From Desulfospira joergensenii DSM 10085 (GTDB lineage: Bacteria; Desulfobacterota; Desulfobacteria; Desulfobacterales; Desulfobacteraceae): DNA of 64,000 nt. Made by a program: the position numbers and the translations under genes. Shown one piece after another: positions 27,021-35,296 of this stretch; position 1 is the first letter of the stretch; each line of letters starts with the position of its first letter. Under the pieces are notes generated by a model. That model was not told the origin of the DNA, did not search any database, and saw only the letters and a list, made by a program, of their open reading frames with translations. The stretch is taken from contig NZ_ATUG01000001.1 of assembly GCF_000420085.1 (NCBI RefSeq), positions 434,001 through 498,000 on the forward strand, read 5' to 3'.

Positions 27021-28067
27021 ATGATGAAAACAATGAAAGCGCTTGTGAAAGCAAAACCGGAACAAGGACTCTGGCTCCAGGAGGTTCCCATTCCAGACAT
27101 TGGTTACAATGAGGTATTGATCAAAATCTCAAAGACCGCCATCTGCGGCACCGATGTCCATATTTATAACTGGGATAAATGGTCCCGGCAAACCATTCCG
27201 ATTCCCATGCACATTGGCCATGAATTTGTGGGAACCATTGAAAAAATAGGGTCGAAGGTGACGGATTTTCAGCCCGGAGATCTGGTTTCCGGAGAAGGGC
27301 ACCTGATCTGCGGACAATGCCGGAACTGCCTGGCCGGTCGGCGGCATCTGTGCAAAGATACAAAGGGGGTGGGTGTAAATCGATCCGGCGCATTTGCCCA
27401 ATACTTGGCCATTCCGGTTACAAATGTCTGGTATTGTGACAAAACCATTCCCCAAGATGTGCTGGCTTGTTTTGATCCATTGGGGAACGCTGTTCACACG
27501 GCACTTTCCTTTGATGTCCTGGGAGAAGATGTTCTCATTACCGGTGCCGGTCCTATTGGATGCATGGCAGCAGCCATTGCCAAACATGCCGGTGCCAGAC
27601 ATATCGTTGTGACCGACGTCAATCCATATCGTCTTGCCCTGGCGCAAAAATCAGGCGCAACCCTGACCGTTGATGTAAGGAGTGAGACCCTTGAAGATGC
27701 CCAGCAAAAACTGGGAATGAAAGAAGGGTTTGACGTGGCCATGGAAATGTCAGGCAATCCTGCGGCGCTGAACACCATTTTAGACAATATGTGCCACGGT
27801 GGAAAAATTGCCCTTCTAGGTATCATGCCCGACCGAACACCGATAGACTGGAATAAGGTGGTCTTTAATATGCTAACCATCAAAGGCATATATGGCAGGG
27901 AAATGTATGAAACCTGGTATAAAATGACCAGTATGATTCAGACCGGACTTGATATTTCTCCTTTGATCACCCACAGGTTCCATTATACCGAATTTGAGAA
28001 GGGATTTGAGATGATGCGGTCCGGGCAATCCGGAAAAGTCATCCTGGACTGGGACGAAAAAGAATAG
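27021..28067 (+). CDS. tdh: L-threonine 3-dehydrogenase
   Basis: 348 residues, a zinc-dependent medium-chain dehydrogenase very close to Escherichia coli Tdh. The N-terminus has [18 protein letters not shown] with the catalytic-zinc Cys, followed by GHEF with the His-Glu pair. A structural-zinc loop ([15 protein letters not shown]) and the NAD Rossmann motif ([19 protein letters not shown]) follow. It oxidises the 3-hydroxyl of L-threonine to 2-amino-3-ketobutyrate with NAD+. AAGGA lies 6 nt before the ATG. The next gene encodes the partner ligase Kbl. Finding this pair inside a methyl-transfer operon is unusual and may point to a threonine-like or N-methylated substrate. Confidence 0.92.
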   Translation: MMKTMKALVKAKPEQGLWLQEVPIPDIGYNEVLIKISKTAICGTDVHIYNWDKWSRQTIPIPMHIGHEFVGTIEKIGSKVTDFQPGDLVSGEGHLICGQCRNCLAGRRHLCKDTKGVGVNRSGAFAQYLAIPVTNVWYCDKTIPQDVLACFDPLGNAVHTALSFDVLGEDVLITGAGPIGCMAAAIAKHAGARHIVVTDVNPYRLALAQKSGATLTVDVRSETLEDAQQKLGMKEGFDVAMEMSGNPAALNTILDNMCHGGKIALLGIMPDRTPIDWNKVVFNMLTIKGIYGREMYETWYKMTSMIQTGLDISPLITHRFHYTEFEKGFEMMRSGQSGKVILDWDEKE

Positions 28068-28098
28068 AACACATTTTATTTTGATCGGAGTAAAAACC

Positions 28099-29322
28099 AT
28101 GAGTACTGACAAACTTGATTCAGCGCTAAACCTTGAGCTTGAAAGCTTATCGGCAGACGGCAGGACAAAACCACCGGAAAGAATCATTGAAAAATATATT
28201 CCACCCAGGGGTGAAACAGGCCCCCGGTATAGGCTTAAGGGCAGTGAAATGGAATTTATCCGATTTAACTCCAATTCATACCTCTCATTGTCCAACCATC
28301 CCAGCCTTGTGGCCGCGGCAGACAAAGCAACTCTGGATTTTGGTGTGGGGCCGGGGGCTGTGCGTTTTATAGACGGTACGTTTAGCCATCATATCGCTCT
28401 TGAAAAAAGAATTGCCGCCTTTGTGAAAAAACCCGGGGCCAAAATATTTAATTCGGCTTATACCTCAAATTGCGGCCTGGCCTTGAGCATTTCCAATAAA
28501 AAAACCCATTGGATCGGAGATCAACTCAACCACAACAGTATCATCAGGGCCATGCGTATCACCAACATACCCAGTGAAAACAAAGGGATATACAAACACA
28601 ATGACATGACTGACCTAAGACGATGTCTTGAAGAAGTCCGCCCTGAAATAGAACGGGTGGTGGTGGTCTTTGACGGGATTTTCAGCATGCGGGGTGATTT
28701 CGCACCCATCCATGAAATTGTTGATATCTGCAGGTCCTATGATGACAAGTTCAAAGATGGCGTTATTACCATCGTCGATGATTCCCACGGCATCGGCGCC
28801 TATGGGGACACCGGACGGGGAACTTCGGACCATTGCAATGCATGGCCGGATATTGTTGTTGGAACCTTTGGCAAGGCCTTTGGTGTAAACGGCGGTTTTA
28901 TCGCCGGCAGTCACGCCCTCGTAGAATCGGTCCGCCAGAAAGCAGACACCTATATTTACACCAATCCCTTAAGTGTGGCGGATTGTGCCGCAGCCCTGAC
29001 TGCCATTGACATCTGCGACAGCGATGAAGGATTGTCACTGCTGGAAAATTTAAAAGACCGCACGGCCCAGTTTAGAAAAGGGCTGGAAAATTTAGGGTTG
29101 GAATCCATTTCAGGACCCCACCCGGTGGTTCCCCTTATGGTCAGAGAAACCCAAAAAACCCAGGATCTTGTCAAATATCTTTTTGAAAATGGTGTTCTGG
29201 TCGTAGGACTTACCTTCCCGGTAGTCCCCAGGGGAGACGAAACCATTCGGTTTCAGATTAACGCCTGCCATACATCAACAGATATCCTTTATGTACTGGA
29301 TTTGCTCTCCAAGTTTCAATAA
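28099..29322 (+). CDS. kbl: 2-amino-3-ketobutyrate CoA ligase (glycine C-acetyltransferase)
   Basis: 407 residues of the alpha-oxoamine synthase family (PLP fold I). GTFGKAFGVNGG carries the lysine that binds PLP, and DDSHGIGAYGDTGRG is the family's cofactor and substrate segment. Kbl cleaves 2-amino-3-ketobutyrate with CoA to glycine and acetyl-CoA, completing threonine breakdown begun by Tdh. GGAG is 8 nt before the ATG at 28099. At 407 residues it is slightly longer at the N-terminus than E. coli Kbl, so a related amino-ketone substrate cannot be excluded. Confidence 0.88.
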   Translation: MSTDKLDSALNLELESLSADGRTKPPERIIEKYIPPRGETGPRYRLKGSEMEFIRFNSNSYLSLSNHPSLVAAADKATLDFGVGPGAVRFIDGTFSHHIALEKRIAAFVKKPGAKIFNSAYTSNCGLALSISNKKTHWIGDQLNHNSIIRAMRITNIPSENKGIYKHNDMTDLRRCLEEVRPEIERVVVVFDGIFSMRGDFAPIHEIVDICRSYDDKFKDGVITIVDDSHGIGAYGDTGRGTSDHCNAWPDIVVGTFGKAFGVNGGFIAGSHALVESVRQKADTYIYTNPLSVADCAAALTAIDICDSDEGLSLLENLKDRTAQFRKGLENLGLESISGPHPVVPLMVRETQKTQDLVKYLFENGVLVVGLTFPVVPRGDETIRFQINACHTSTDILYVLDLLSKFQ

Positions 29323-29463
29323 CCGGCACGGCCGGAGCAGGTTATGGGCTCCCGGCCACAACGGAAATAAAAACGCTCCTGATGATGACATTTCGGTGGG
29401 AGTTTCATGTAAAGACCTCAGCTATATTTATTATATGAAAAATATTTATTAAAGGAGAAAAAA

Positions 29464-30105
29464 ATGACTGATTTCAATTCAATGATAGATGCCCTGGTCG
29501 CCTGTGATACAGACCGAGTGACACAACTTGTAAATGCCGCCATCACAGAAGGGATCGCCGCCAGTGATATTCTCAACAACGGCCTGATTGCCGGCATGGA
29601 TATTGTGGGTGAACGAATGGAAAACGGTGACATGTTCATCCCGGAAGTTCTCATGGCTGCCCAGGCCATGGGACAATGCGTCGCCGTCCTAAAACCCCTG
29701 CTGGGAGAAGGAGAGTCCGCCACTGGCGCCTCTGTTCTTATCGGCACGGTCAAAGGAGATCTCCATGATATAGGTAAAAACCTGGTGGCCATGATGATGG
29801 AAAGCGCCGGCATGGAAGTTCACAATCTGGGCGTGGACATTGCCCCGGAAAATTTTGTGGCCATGATCAAAGAAAAAAATACCCAGATCGTTTGTTTGTC
29901 AGCATTGTTGACCACCACCATGCCCATGATGAAACAAACCGTGGATGCCATTGTGGAAAGCGGTCTGAGGGACCAGGTAAAGATTCTTGTGGGCGGAGCC
30001 CCCGTCACCCAGGCCTTTGCCGATGAGATCGGTGCAGACGGGTTTGCCGCCGACGCCGGTGCCGCCTCAAAATTGGCCAAAGCCCTGGTAAACGAGACCC
30101 GATAA
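29464..30105 (+). CDS. Corrinoid protein (MtbC/MttC-like methyl carrier)
   Basis: 213 residues. An N-terminal helical cap (residues 1-85, with NGLIAGMDIVGERMENGDMF) shields the corrinoid, and a B12-binding Rossmann domain follows. GDLHDIGKNLVA places the cobalt-ligating histidine at residue 101, and LVGGAPVTQAFADEIGADG closes the nucleotide-loop pocket. It accepts the methyl group from an MttB enzyme and passes it to the pterin methyltransferase encoded next. AAAGGAG precedes the ATG. A 141-nt gap separates it from kbl, so a separate promoter is possible. Confidence 0.92.
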   Translation: MTDFNSMIDALVACDTDRVTQLVNAAITEGIAASDILNNGLIAGMDIVGERMENGDMFIPEVLMAAQAMGQCVAVLKPLLGEGESATGASVLIGTVKGDLHDIGKNLVAMMMESAGMEVHNLGVDIAPENFVAMIKEKNTQIVCLSALLTTTMPMMKQTVDAIVESGLRDQVKILVGGAPVTQAFADEIGADGFAADAGAASKLAKALVNETR

Positions 30106-30149
30106 ATTAAATCAGGTAAATTAGATCGGATAAACCTTAGGAGATACCC

Positions 30150-30950
30150 ATGTTTGAAGTAATAGGCGAAAGAATCAACACCTCCAGAAAACTGGTTCAG
30201 GCCGCCGTGGCAGCGCGGGATGCTGCCTATATTATCGATGATGTAAAAAAACAACAGGCGGCCGGGGCCAACTTTATTGATGTGAATGCCGGTGCCCGCA
30301 TCGGCCATGAAGAAGAGGACATGCGCTGGCTGCTGGACACCATTCAGCCCATTTCCACCGTGCCCCTCACCCTGGACAGCCCGGACCCGGCCGTCCTGGA
30401 AATGGCCTTTAAGATGGTGGAAAAGACCCCCATGATCAACTCCATCAGCCTGGAACGAGACCGATTTGATGCCATGATGCCTTTTCTCGAAGGAAAAGAA
30501 TGCAAGGTGATTGCCCTGTGCATGGACGATGCCGGCATGCCCGGCTCTGCCGCTGACATTTTGAACCGGGCCAGGGAACTTGTGAAAGCACTCAACAAGA
30601 TCGGTATTCCCACGGGATCCATCTATATGGACCCCCTGGTCCAGCCCATCAGCACCGATTCGAACAAAGGGGTCATGGTGCTGGATGCTGTCCGGGCCAT
30701 CAAGGCTGCTTTTCCCGAAGTTCACATCACCGGCGGCCTGTCCAACATCTCGTACGGGTTGCCCCAGCGTCATATCATCAACCGAACCTTTGTCTCCCTG
30801 ATGATGGATGCGGGCATGGATTCGGCCATTATCGATCCGCTGGATGCCAAAATCATGGCCACCATCCGAACGGCTGACATGCTGCTCTCCCATGACGATT
30901 ATTGCATGAACTATCTGAAAGGGGTTCGGGCCGGCGCCATTGTAAGTTAA
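30150..30950 (+). CDS. Methylcorrinoid:tetrahydrofolate methyltransferase (MtgA/AcsE-like)
   Basis: 266 residues, a pterin-binding TIM barrel as in MtgA, AcsE and MtrH-type proteins. Visible are FEVIGERINTSRKLV, the GANFIDVNAGARIGHEEEDM segment, VPLTLDSPDPAVLE and HITGGLSNISYGLP. It moves the methyl group from the corrinoid protein to tetrahydrofolate, feeding the methyl branch of the Wood-Ljungdahl pathway, which many Desulfobacterales use to oxidise C1 units. The last ~155 nt and the trailer are duplicated at 16667-16859. It is the final gene of the island. Confidence 0.92.
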   Translation: MFEVIGERINTSRKLVQAAVAARDAAYIIDDVKKQQAAGANFIDVNAGARIGHEEEDMRWLLDTIQPISTVPLTLDSPDPAVLEMAFKMVEKTPMINSISLERDRFDAMMPFLEGKECKVIALCMDDAGMPGSAADILNRARELVKALNKIGIPTGSIYMDPLVQPISTDSNKGVMVLDAVRAIKAAFPEVHITGGLSNISYGLPQRHIINRTFVSLMMDAGMDSAIIDPLDAKIMATIRTADMLLSHDDYCMNYLKGVRAGAIVS

Positions 30951-30970
30951 ATTTTTAGGCTGTTTCACCC

Positions 30971-31009
30971 AATCCGATGCTGCTGCCCATTCACCCGCGG
31001 CATCGGATT
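30971..31009 (+). terminator. Hairpin after the methyltransferase gene
   Basis: AATCCGATGC (30971-30980) and its exact complement GCATCGGATT (31000-31009) form a 10-bp stem with a 19-nt loop, 20 nt after the stop. No strong U tract follows. Confidence 0.5.
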
Positions 31010-31025
31010 CTCCCGTTCAACATCC

Positions 31026-31147
31026 TCATTCTTCTATTCCGTACAAATTCAATTTATCATACAGAGTCTGCGCCCGATACCTAAAAACACGGCTGCTGTT
31101 GAACGATTCCCTTTGGCCAGGCGCAAGGCTCTGCGAATGGCAATTTT
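31026..31147 (-). pseudogene. Remnant of the C-terminus of a sigma-54 (NtrC-type) activator
   Basis: Reading from about 31147, one frame gives IRRALRLAKGNRSTAAVFLG. After a one-base slip the next frame gives YRAQTLYDKLNLYGIEE and a stop. Joined, this is a Fis-type helix-turn-helix that ends NtrC-family proteins. Nothing of the AAA+ domain remains. It probably marks a lost regulator of the neighbouring island. Confidence 0.55.
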
Positions 31148-31253
31148 TTAGCCGCTCGATCAGATGCCCGCGTCGAACAAAATCAGGCCGCAGTTGAGAG
31201 ATGTAAAGTTTGGTTTCAAGGAGAGGGTATTGTGTATCTTTGGTATTGATTGC
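31146..31253 (-). pseudogene. Remnant of the N-terminus of a MalT/LuxR-type regulator
   Basis: The frame reads PLLETKLYISQLRPDFV, then RRGHLIERLK, the opening signature of MalT-type ATPase regulators. It has no start codon (an upstream stop lies near 31260) and ends before the Walker A motif, directly abutting the NtrC remnant. Evidence of deletion or recombination scars. Confidence 0.5.
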
Positions 31254-31299
31254 TCTATTTCACATTTTAATATAGTTCGAGTTGTGCCGTTGAAATTGA

Positions 31300-31476
31300 T
31301 TATCGAATCAGGCAACTAAGCAAAAATTTTCGATTTCGAATATTGTTGTTGGTCTTTTTCACCAAACAAGCACGACCCTTTTCTTCAATAAAATCAATTC
31401 CCGATGCAGGGGTGATCCCCAATTTCTCACGAATTATTTGAGGAATTGTAACTCGACCTTTTATGGTGACTTTCAT
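31300..31476 (-). CDS. SpoVT/AbrB-like antitoxin-type protein, probably truncated (58 aa)
   Basis: An open frame with a good ribosome binding site (GGGGGA) encodes MKVTIKGRVTIPQIIREKLG and continues ITPASGIDFIEEKG, a swapped-hairpin AbrB DNA-binding domain as found in MazE/VapB-type antitoxins. The last ~15 residues (NIRNRKFLLSCLIR) do not look like a normal tail, so the original C-terminus has probably been lost. No toxin gene follows. Likely a relic, though the DNA-binding domain could still fold. Confidence 0.5.
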   Translation of the reverse strand: MKVTIKGRVTIPQIIREKLGITPASGIDFIEEKGRACLVKKTNNNIRNRKFLLSCLIR

Positions 31477-31669
31477 AATTTATCCCCCACTATTATGTAT
31501 GGTGAACTTATGGGGTGCAAGTCCCCTAGAGGTGAATCTTGTTAACGCATTATCAATATGTATTAGCCGAAAACAAGGGCGGACCGCAAGGGAGCAGGCC
31601 AACTGCGATTGATTTAAAAGATCAAATGAATTAGGCTGTCATCCGATTTTAATTTTTCAGGGAAAAAGC
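31477..31669. other. Intergenic region with RNA-like motifs
   Basis: The stretch contains GGGGTGCAAGTCCCC (a small hairpin) at about 31513-31527 and, further on, a GGGCGGACCGCAAGGGAGC motif. The wording recalls domain I of bacterial group II introns, but no intron-encoded protein or domain V is visible. A remnant is possible; the assignment is weak. Confidence 0.25.
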
Positions 31670-32239
31670 ATGTTAAAAGAACTGATCCAGAATAAAGAGC
31701 AGATCCATACCCGGCAGCTCAGCCTGTCCACCTATCCCCATGAAGACGATATGATCCTGGTCCATGGAGAGCTGAAAGACCGGCGGCATGTCCCCATATT
31801 CGATATTCTGGGCCGGCCAAAGGGCCCGGGCGTCATCCACCACATCACCCTGACCCTGGCCGTTGCCCCGGCTCCCTTGAGGATCGTCGATGCTGAAGCA
31901 GAAATGATCACCGTGCCCATGGAGGAATGCCGTTCCTGCCTGGACCGGGTGGAAGAGCTGAAAGGACTTGAAGTCAAATCGGGATTTTCAAACCGGGTCC
32001 GGGAGATCATGGGAAATACCAAGGGCTGCACCCATCTTTGCGGACTGACAACGGTCATGGCCCAGGAGATCGTCCACGGCTGGCTCACCCAAAAGAGGAA
32101 AAAAGAGATCGCCCTGCCCTCCTCCATGGAAGAACTCCAGGGAAAAAACTTTCTGGTGGATTCCTGCCGGATCTGGAAAAAGGACGGGATCAGGATGAAG
32201 CAGTTGACCCGGGCTTTTCAGGATAAATCCAATTCCTGA
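31670..32239 (+). CDS. DUF2889 family protein
   Basis: 189 residues. The pattern YPHEDDMILVHGELKDRR, then DAEAEMITVPMEECR and a KGCTHLCGLTTVMA motif in the second half matches DUF2889, a family of unknown function common in proteobacteria, with conserved Cys and His residues that might bind metal. CAGGGA lies upstream of the ATG. It converges on the alkyltransferase-like gene with an 18-nt gap. Confidence 0.8.
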   Translation: MLKELIQNKEQIHTRQLSLSTYPHEDDMILVHGELKDRRHVPIFDILGRPKGPGVIHHITLTLAVAPAPLRIVDAEAEMITVPMEECRSCLDRVEELKGLEVKSGFSNRVREIMGNTKGCTHLCGLTTVMAQEIVHGWLTQKRKKEIALPSSMEELQGKNFLVDSCRIWKKDGIRMKQLTRAFQDKSNS

Positions 32240-32257
32240 AACACTGCTCTGGCTGAT

Positions 32258-32611
32258 CTAGCTGCTCCCGCTTTCCCCGATAACGTCGATGTCCCAGAAA
32301 GGTCCGGGCTCCCAAAGATAAACCGAAAGATCCACCCTCCCGGAAAGGGAGAACTCCACCCCCTCATCTTCCAGCAAGGCCTTTTGAAGCTCATATCCGT
32401 GGGAGGGTTTCAGGGAGATCCTGCCCTGGGAATTGATGACCCTGTGCCAGGGCAGATCGTGTTTCCGGGACATGGAGTGCAAAAGCCTTGAGACCTGGCG
32501 GGCTCCCCCGGGTTTGCCGGCCAGGCCGGCGGTCCGGCCGTAGGTCAGGACCCGGCCCTCGGGGATGGCCTTGATGACCTTGAGGGCCCGTTGTGTGAAA
32601 ATATCCAGCAT
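32258..32611 (-). CDS. Alkyltransferase-like (ATL) DNA-damage recognition protein
   Basis: 117 residues of the MGMT/Ogt DNA-binding fold: VIKAIPEGRVLTYGRTAGLA, RQVSRLLHS with the arginine finger, and the active-site motif. The motif reads PWHRV with Trp at residue 55 where true alkyltransferases have Cys (PCHRV). Such proteins bind O6-alkylguanine without removing the alkyl group and hand the lesion to nucleotide excision repair. The start codon lies 11 nt after the ABC permease stop on the same strand. Confidence 0.88.
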   Translation of the reverse strand: MLDIFTQRALKVIKAIPEGRVLTYGRTAGLAGKPGGARQVSRLLHSMSRKHDLPWHRVINSQGRISLKPSHGYELQKALLEDEGVEFSLSGRVDLSVYLWEPGPFWDIDVIGESGSS

Positions 32612-32622
32612 AAAGCCCTTTT

Positions 32623-33507
32623 CTACTGCTTGACCGCCAGTCTCTTCTCAAGAAGGGAGACGGTCCCGGACAGGGTAAAGCAGAGGATAAAATAGAGCAC
32701 CGTGATGGTGATCCAGATCTCAAAGGTTAAAAATGTGGCGGCCATGAGTTCCATGCCCTGGAAGGTCAGTTCCTGGATGGAGATCACGGAGACAATGGCT
32801 GAATCCTTGATGGTGGATATGAACTGACCGGCCAGGGGAGAGGCCACCCGGCGCAGGGCCTGGGGCAGGACGATGAGCCGGAAGGTCTTGAAGCCGGACA
32901 GCCCCATGGACCAGGCGGCTTCCCACTGGCCCGAGGGAATACCGTTGATTCCCCCCCTGACGATCTCGGAGATATAGGCCCCCTCGTAAACAGCCAGGGC
33001 GATGACGGCGGACAAAAAGGCGTTTATCCCCCCGGCATCGGCCAGGAAAAAGCTGAAAACCTTTTGAAACCCTTCAGACCGGTCCCGCAGCCATTGATCC
33101 AGATGGAGCAGGTCCAGGAACTGGCTGGACACGAAATAGTAAAAGATGATGACCAGCACCAGGGAGGGAATATTCCGGATGGTCTCCACGTAGATCCGGC
33201 TTGCCGTGCGCCTGAAAAAGGAAGCCGAGGTTCCCATGACCCCGGAAAGAGTCCCCAGAATAAAGCCCAGGACCACGGCCCAGACGCTGAGCTTGATGGT
33301 GGTGAGGAACCCCTGTAAAAGGATGTTGGTCCTGAACTCGCCGGTGGCGGCATCCCGGAACATGAAGTATCCGGGAATGATCTCCCATTCCCATTGATAG
33401 TCCAGGAGGCGTTCCATGCGGAAAAAGAAAAAAGATACGGCAGCCGCCAGAACCAGGACGGCTGCCATATCCAGGGGGGTAATCCTATTGGAGGGTTTAC
33501 TTAACAA
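32623..33507 (-). CDS. Polar amino-acid ABC transporter permease 1
   Basis: 294 residues with five to six membrane segments and the ABC-permease EAA loop (EAAWSMGLSGFKTFRLIVLP), of the HisMQ/GlnP type. The ETIRNIPSLV segment is typical of amino-acid permeases. A 60-residue insertion-like periplasmic segment follows the first helix. The start overlaps the end of the binding-protein gene by 11 nt, so the two are translationally coupled. It probably pairs with permease 2 (34333-35115). Confidence 0.88.
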   Translation of the reverse strand: MLSKPSNRITPLDMAAVLVLAAAVSFFFFRMERLLDYQWEWEIIPGYFMFRDAATGEFRTNILLQGFLTTIKLSVWAVVLGFILGTLSGVMGTSASFFRRTASRIYVETIRNIPSLVLVIIFYYFVSSQFLDLLHLDQWLRDRSEGFQKVFSFFLADAGGINAFLSAVIALAVYEGAYISEIVRGGINGIPSGQWEAAWSMGLSGFKTFRLIVLPQALRRVASPLAGQFISTIKDSAIVSVISIQELTFQGMELMAATFLTFEIWITITVLYFILCFTLSGTVSLLEKRLAVKQ

Positions 33508-34300
33508 GATCTTCCCATTTTTTGGATTCGAACCAGTATTCTTTTTTCTCCTTTAGAAATCCCTGTTCATGCATGTTGAGGATCCAGTTGTTGAAAAAGT
33601 TCAATGCATCGTGATCCCCTTTTCTCAAGGCAAATCCAATGGGCTCCCGGGTAAAGTTGTCCTCCAGGGGAACGAATAGTTTATCCGGGTATTTCAGGGC
33701 ATGGAACACGGGCATGGGGGCGGAGGAGACAACGGCATGGACCCGTCCCAGGTTCAGTTCCTGGAGTGCCTGGCTCTCGTTTTCAAAGCGTTTGAGCTTT
33801 GCATTCGGCATGAACTTCTTTGCGGCCTGCTCGGCCGTGGTGCCCATGCGCACGGCAATGGTCACATCTTTTTTATTGAAGTCTTTCAGGCTTGAAAATC
33901 CCTTGGCTTTGGTTTTATGGGCCACCATGGACATGCCCGAGTACTCATAGGGGATGGTGAAGTTGACCTTGAGATTCCGCTCCGGGGTGATGCCCATGCC
34001 TCCGATGATCACATCAAATTTTCCCGTGAGCAGGGCCGGGATGATCCCGGACCAGGCCGTGGGGATGAACTCAGGCGTAACGCCCATGTCCTGGGCCAGT
34101 TTTCTGGCCACATCGATTTCAAATCCGATGAGCTTGCCGGTCTTGTCTTTCATGGCCCAGGGCACAAAGGTGGACATGCCGATCCGGATGGATCCCCTTT
34201 TTTGAATGGTTTCAATGACGCTTTCCTTGGAATCTGCAGAATATGCGGTTGAGGCGGCCAGCATGATCAGGGCTGCCATCCAGCAGAGAAGTTTTTTCAT
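33497..34300 (-). CDS. Polar amino-acid ABC transporter substrate-binding protein
   Basis: 267 residues with a Sec signal peptide (MKKLLCWMAALIMLAASTAY, cleaved near YSA) and a family-3 binding fold: GSIRIGMSTFVPWAM, LIGFEIDVARKLA and FDVIIGGMGITPERN are classic for glutamine/histidine-type binding proteins. It delivers an amino acid to the two permeases. It is flanked by both permease genes on the same strand; no ATPase gene is present. Confidence 0.9.
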   Translation of the reverse strand: MKKLLCWMAALIMLAASTAYSADSKESVIETIQKRGSIRIGMSTFVPWAMKDKTGKLIGFEIDVARKLAQDMGVTPEFIPTAWSGIIPALLTGKFDVIIGGMGITPERNLKVNFTIPYEYSGMSMVAHKTKAKGFSSLKDFNKKDVTIAVRMGTTAEQAAKKFMPNAKLKRFENESQALQELNLGRVHAVVSSAPMPVFHALKYPDKLFVPLEDNFTREPIGFALRKGDHDALNFFNNWILNMHEQGFLKEKKEYWFESKKWEDLVK

Positions 34301-34332
34301 GGGTTTCTCCTTTTTAAAAAAATTGCATGGGG

Positions 34333-35115
34333 TTAATGGACAAATTTCATTTTATTTTCAAGCCGTCGGATTACAAAAGAGAGGCCTGCGTTAATGGCCA
34401 GATAGCATAATGCCACAGCAAACCAGATTTCAAAAGTCAAAAATGTTTCAGACACGATTTTCTGCCCCTGCATGGTCAGGTCATAGATAGATATGGTGGA
34501 GACCAGGGCTGAATCCTTAATCAGGGATACACTCTGGCCGGCCAGCATGGGAAGGGTCTGGTAGAGCATCTGGGGGATGATGATCTTGGTATAGGTGATT
34601 CTCGGGGAGAGTCCGATGGACTGGGCCGCTTCAAACTGGCCCTTGGGAATATTGATGATGCCCGACCGGATGATCTCCGAAGCATAGGCCCCTTCAAAGA
34701 TCCCCAGGGCGATCACGGCCGAGGCAAAGGCCGGGATTTCCAATACCGGGGAGATCACAAAATAGATCACAAAGATCTGGACCAGCAAAGGGGTGTTCCG
34801 GATGATTTCCACATAGGCCCAGGCCAGGGCCCGGAAAACAGGGAAATTCGACAGCCGGGCCAGGGCCGAAGAGAGCCCCAGGATCATGGAAAGCCCCAGC
34901 CCCAGGACGGAGATCTTCAGGGTGATAACCAGACCGTCCAGGAGAAGGCCCCGGACAAACTCCCCGTTTTCAAATGAGAAGAAATAAGGCCGAATCCGGT
35001 ACCACTGCCAGTTGTAATCCAGGGTATCAACCCCGGCAGCCAGGACCAGGATGAAAACCAGCCCCCCTGAAAAAAAAAGCACCTTTATGAATTTGGCGTA
35101 TTTTTCCCGGTTCAT
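34333..35115 (-). CDS. Polar amino-acid ABC transporter permease 2
   Basis: 260 residues, HisMQ/GlnP-type permease with EIIRNTPLLVQIFVIYFV and the EAA loop (EAAQSIGLSPRITYTKIIIP). It is similar in layout to permease 1, including a first helix followed by a YNWQWYRIRPYF periplasmic segment. An in-frame ATG at 35154 would add 13 residues; the one at 35115 (MNREKYAKF) is preferred since the helix begins soon after, but neither has a clear binding site. Confidence 0.87.
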   Translation of the reverse strand: MNREKYAKFIKVLFFSGGLVFILVLAAGVDTLDYNWQWYRIRPYFFSFENGEFVRGLLLDGLVITLKISVLGLGLSMILGLSSALARLSNFPVFRALAWAYVEIIRNTPLLVQIFVIYFVISPVLEIPAFASAVIALGIFEGAYASEIIRSGIINIPKGQFEAAQSIGLSPRITYTKIIIPQMLYQTLPMLAGQSVSLIKDSALVSTISIYDLTMQGQKIVSETFLTFEIWFAVALCYLAINAGLSFVIRRLENKMKFVH

Positions 35116-35296
35116 TAGCTTATCCCGGAAAAGATATGCCTTGAAGGCAGGCATCGATCATGGGACCCATGAAGGAAATGAGACTCGGATTTTCAGAACG
35201 TATCAGCATGTTGACCAAAGGATTTTTACCCCTCCCTTTATGGGTAAATCGATCTGGAAACTTAAGGGTATTTGGTCCGATTACTACCACAAAAAA

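Noticed and set aside
29820-30968. Long minus-strand frame opposite the corrinoid and methyltransferase genes
   Set aside because: Shadow of two well-supported genes; histidine- and glycine-rich composition typical of antisense frames.
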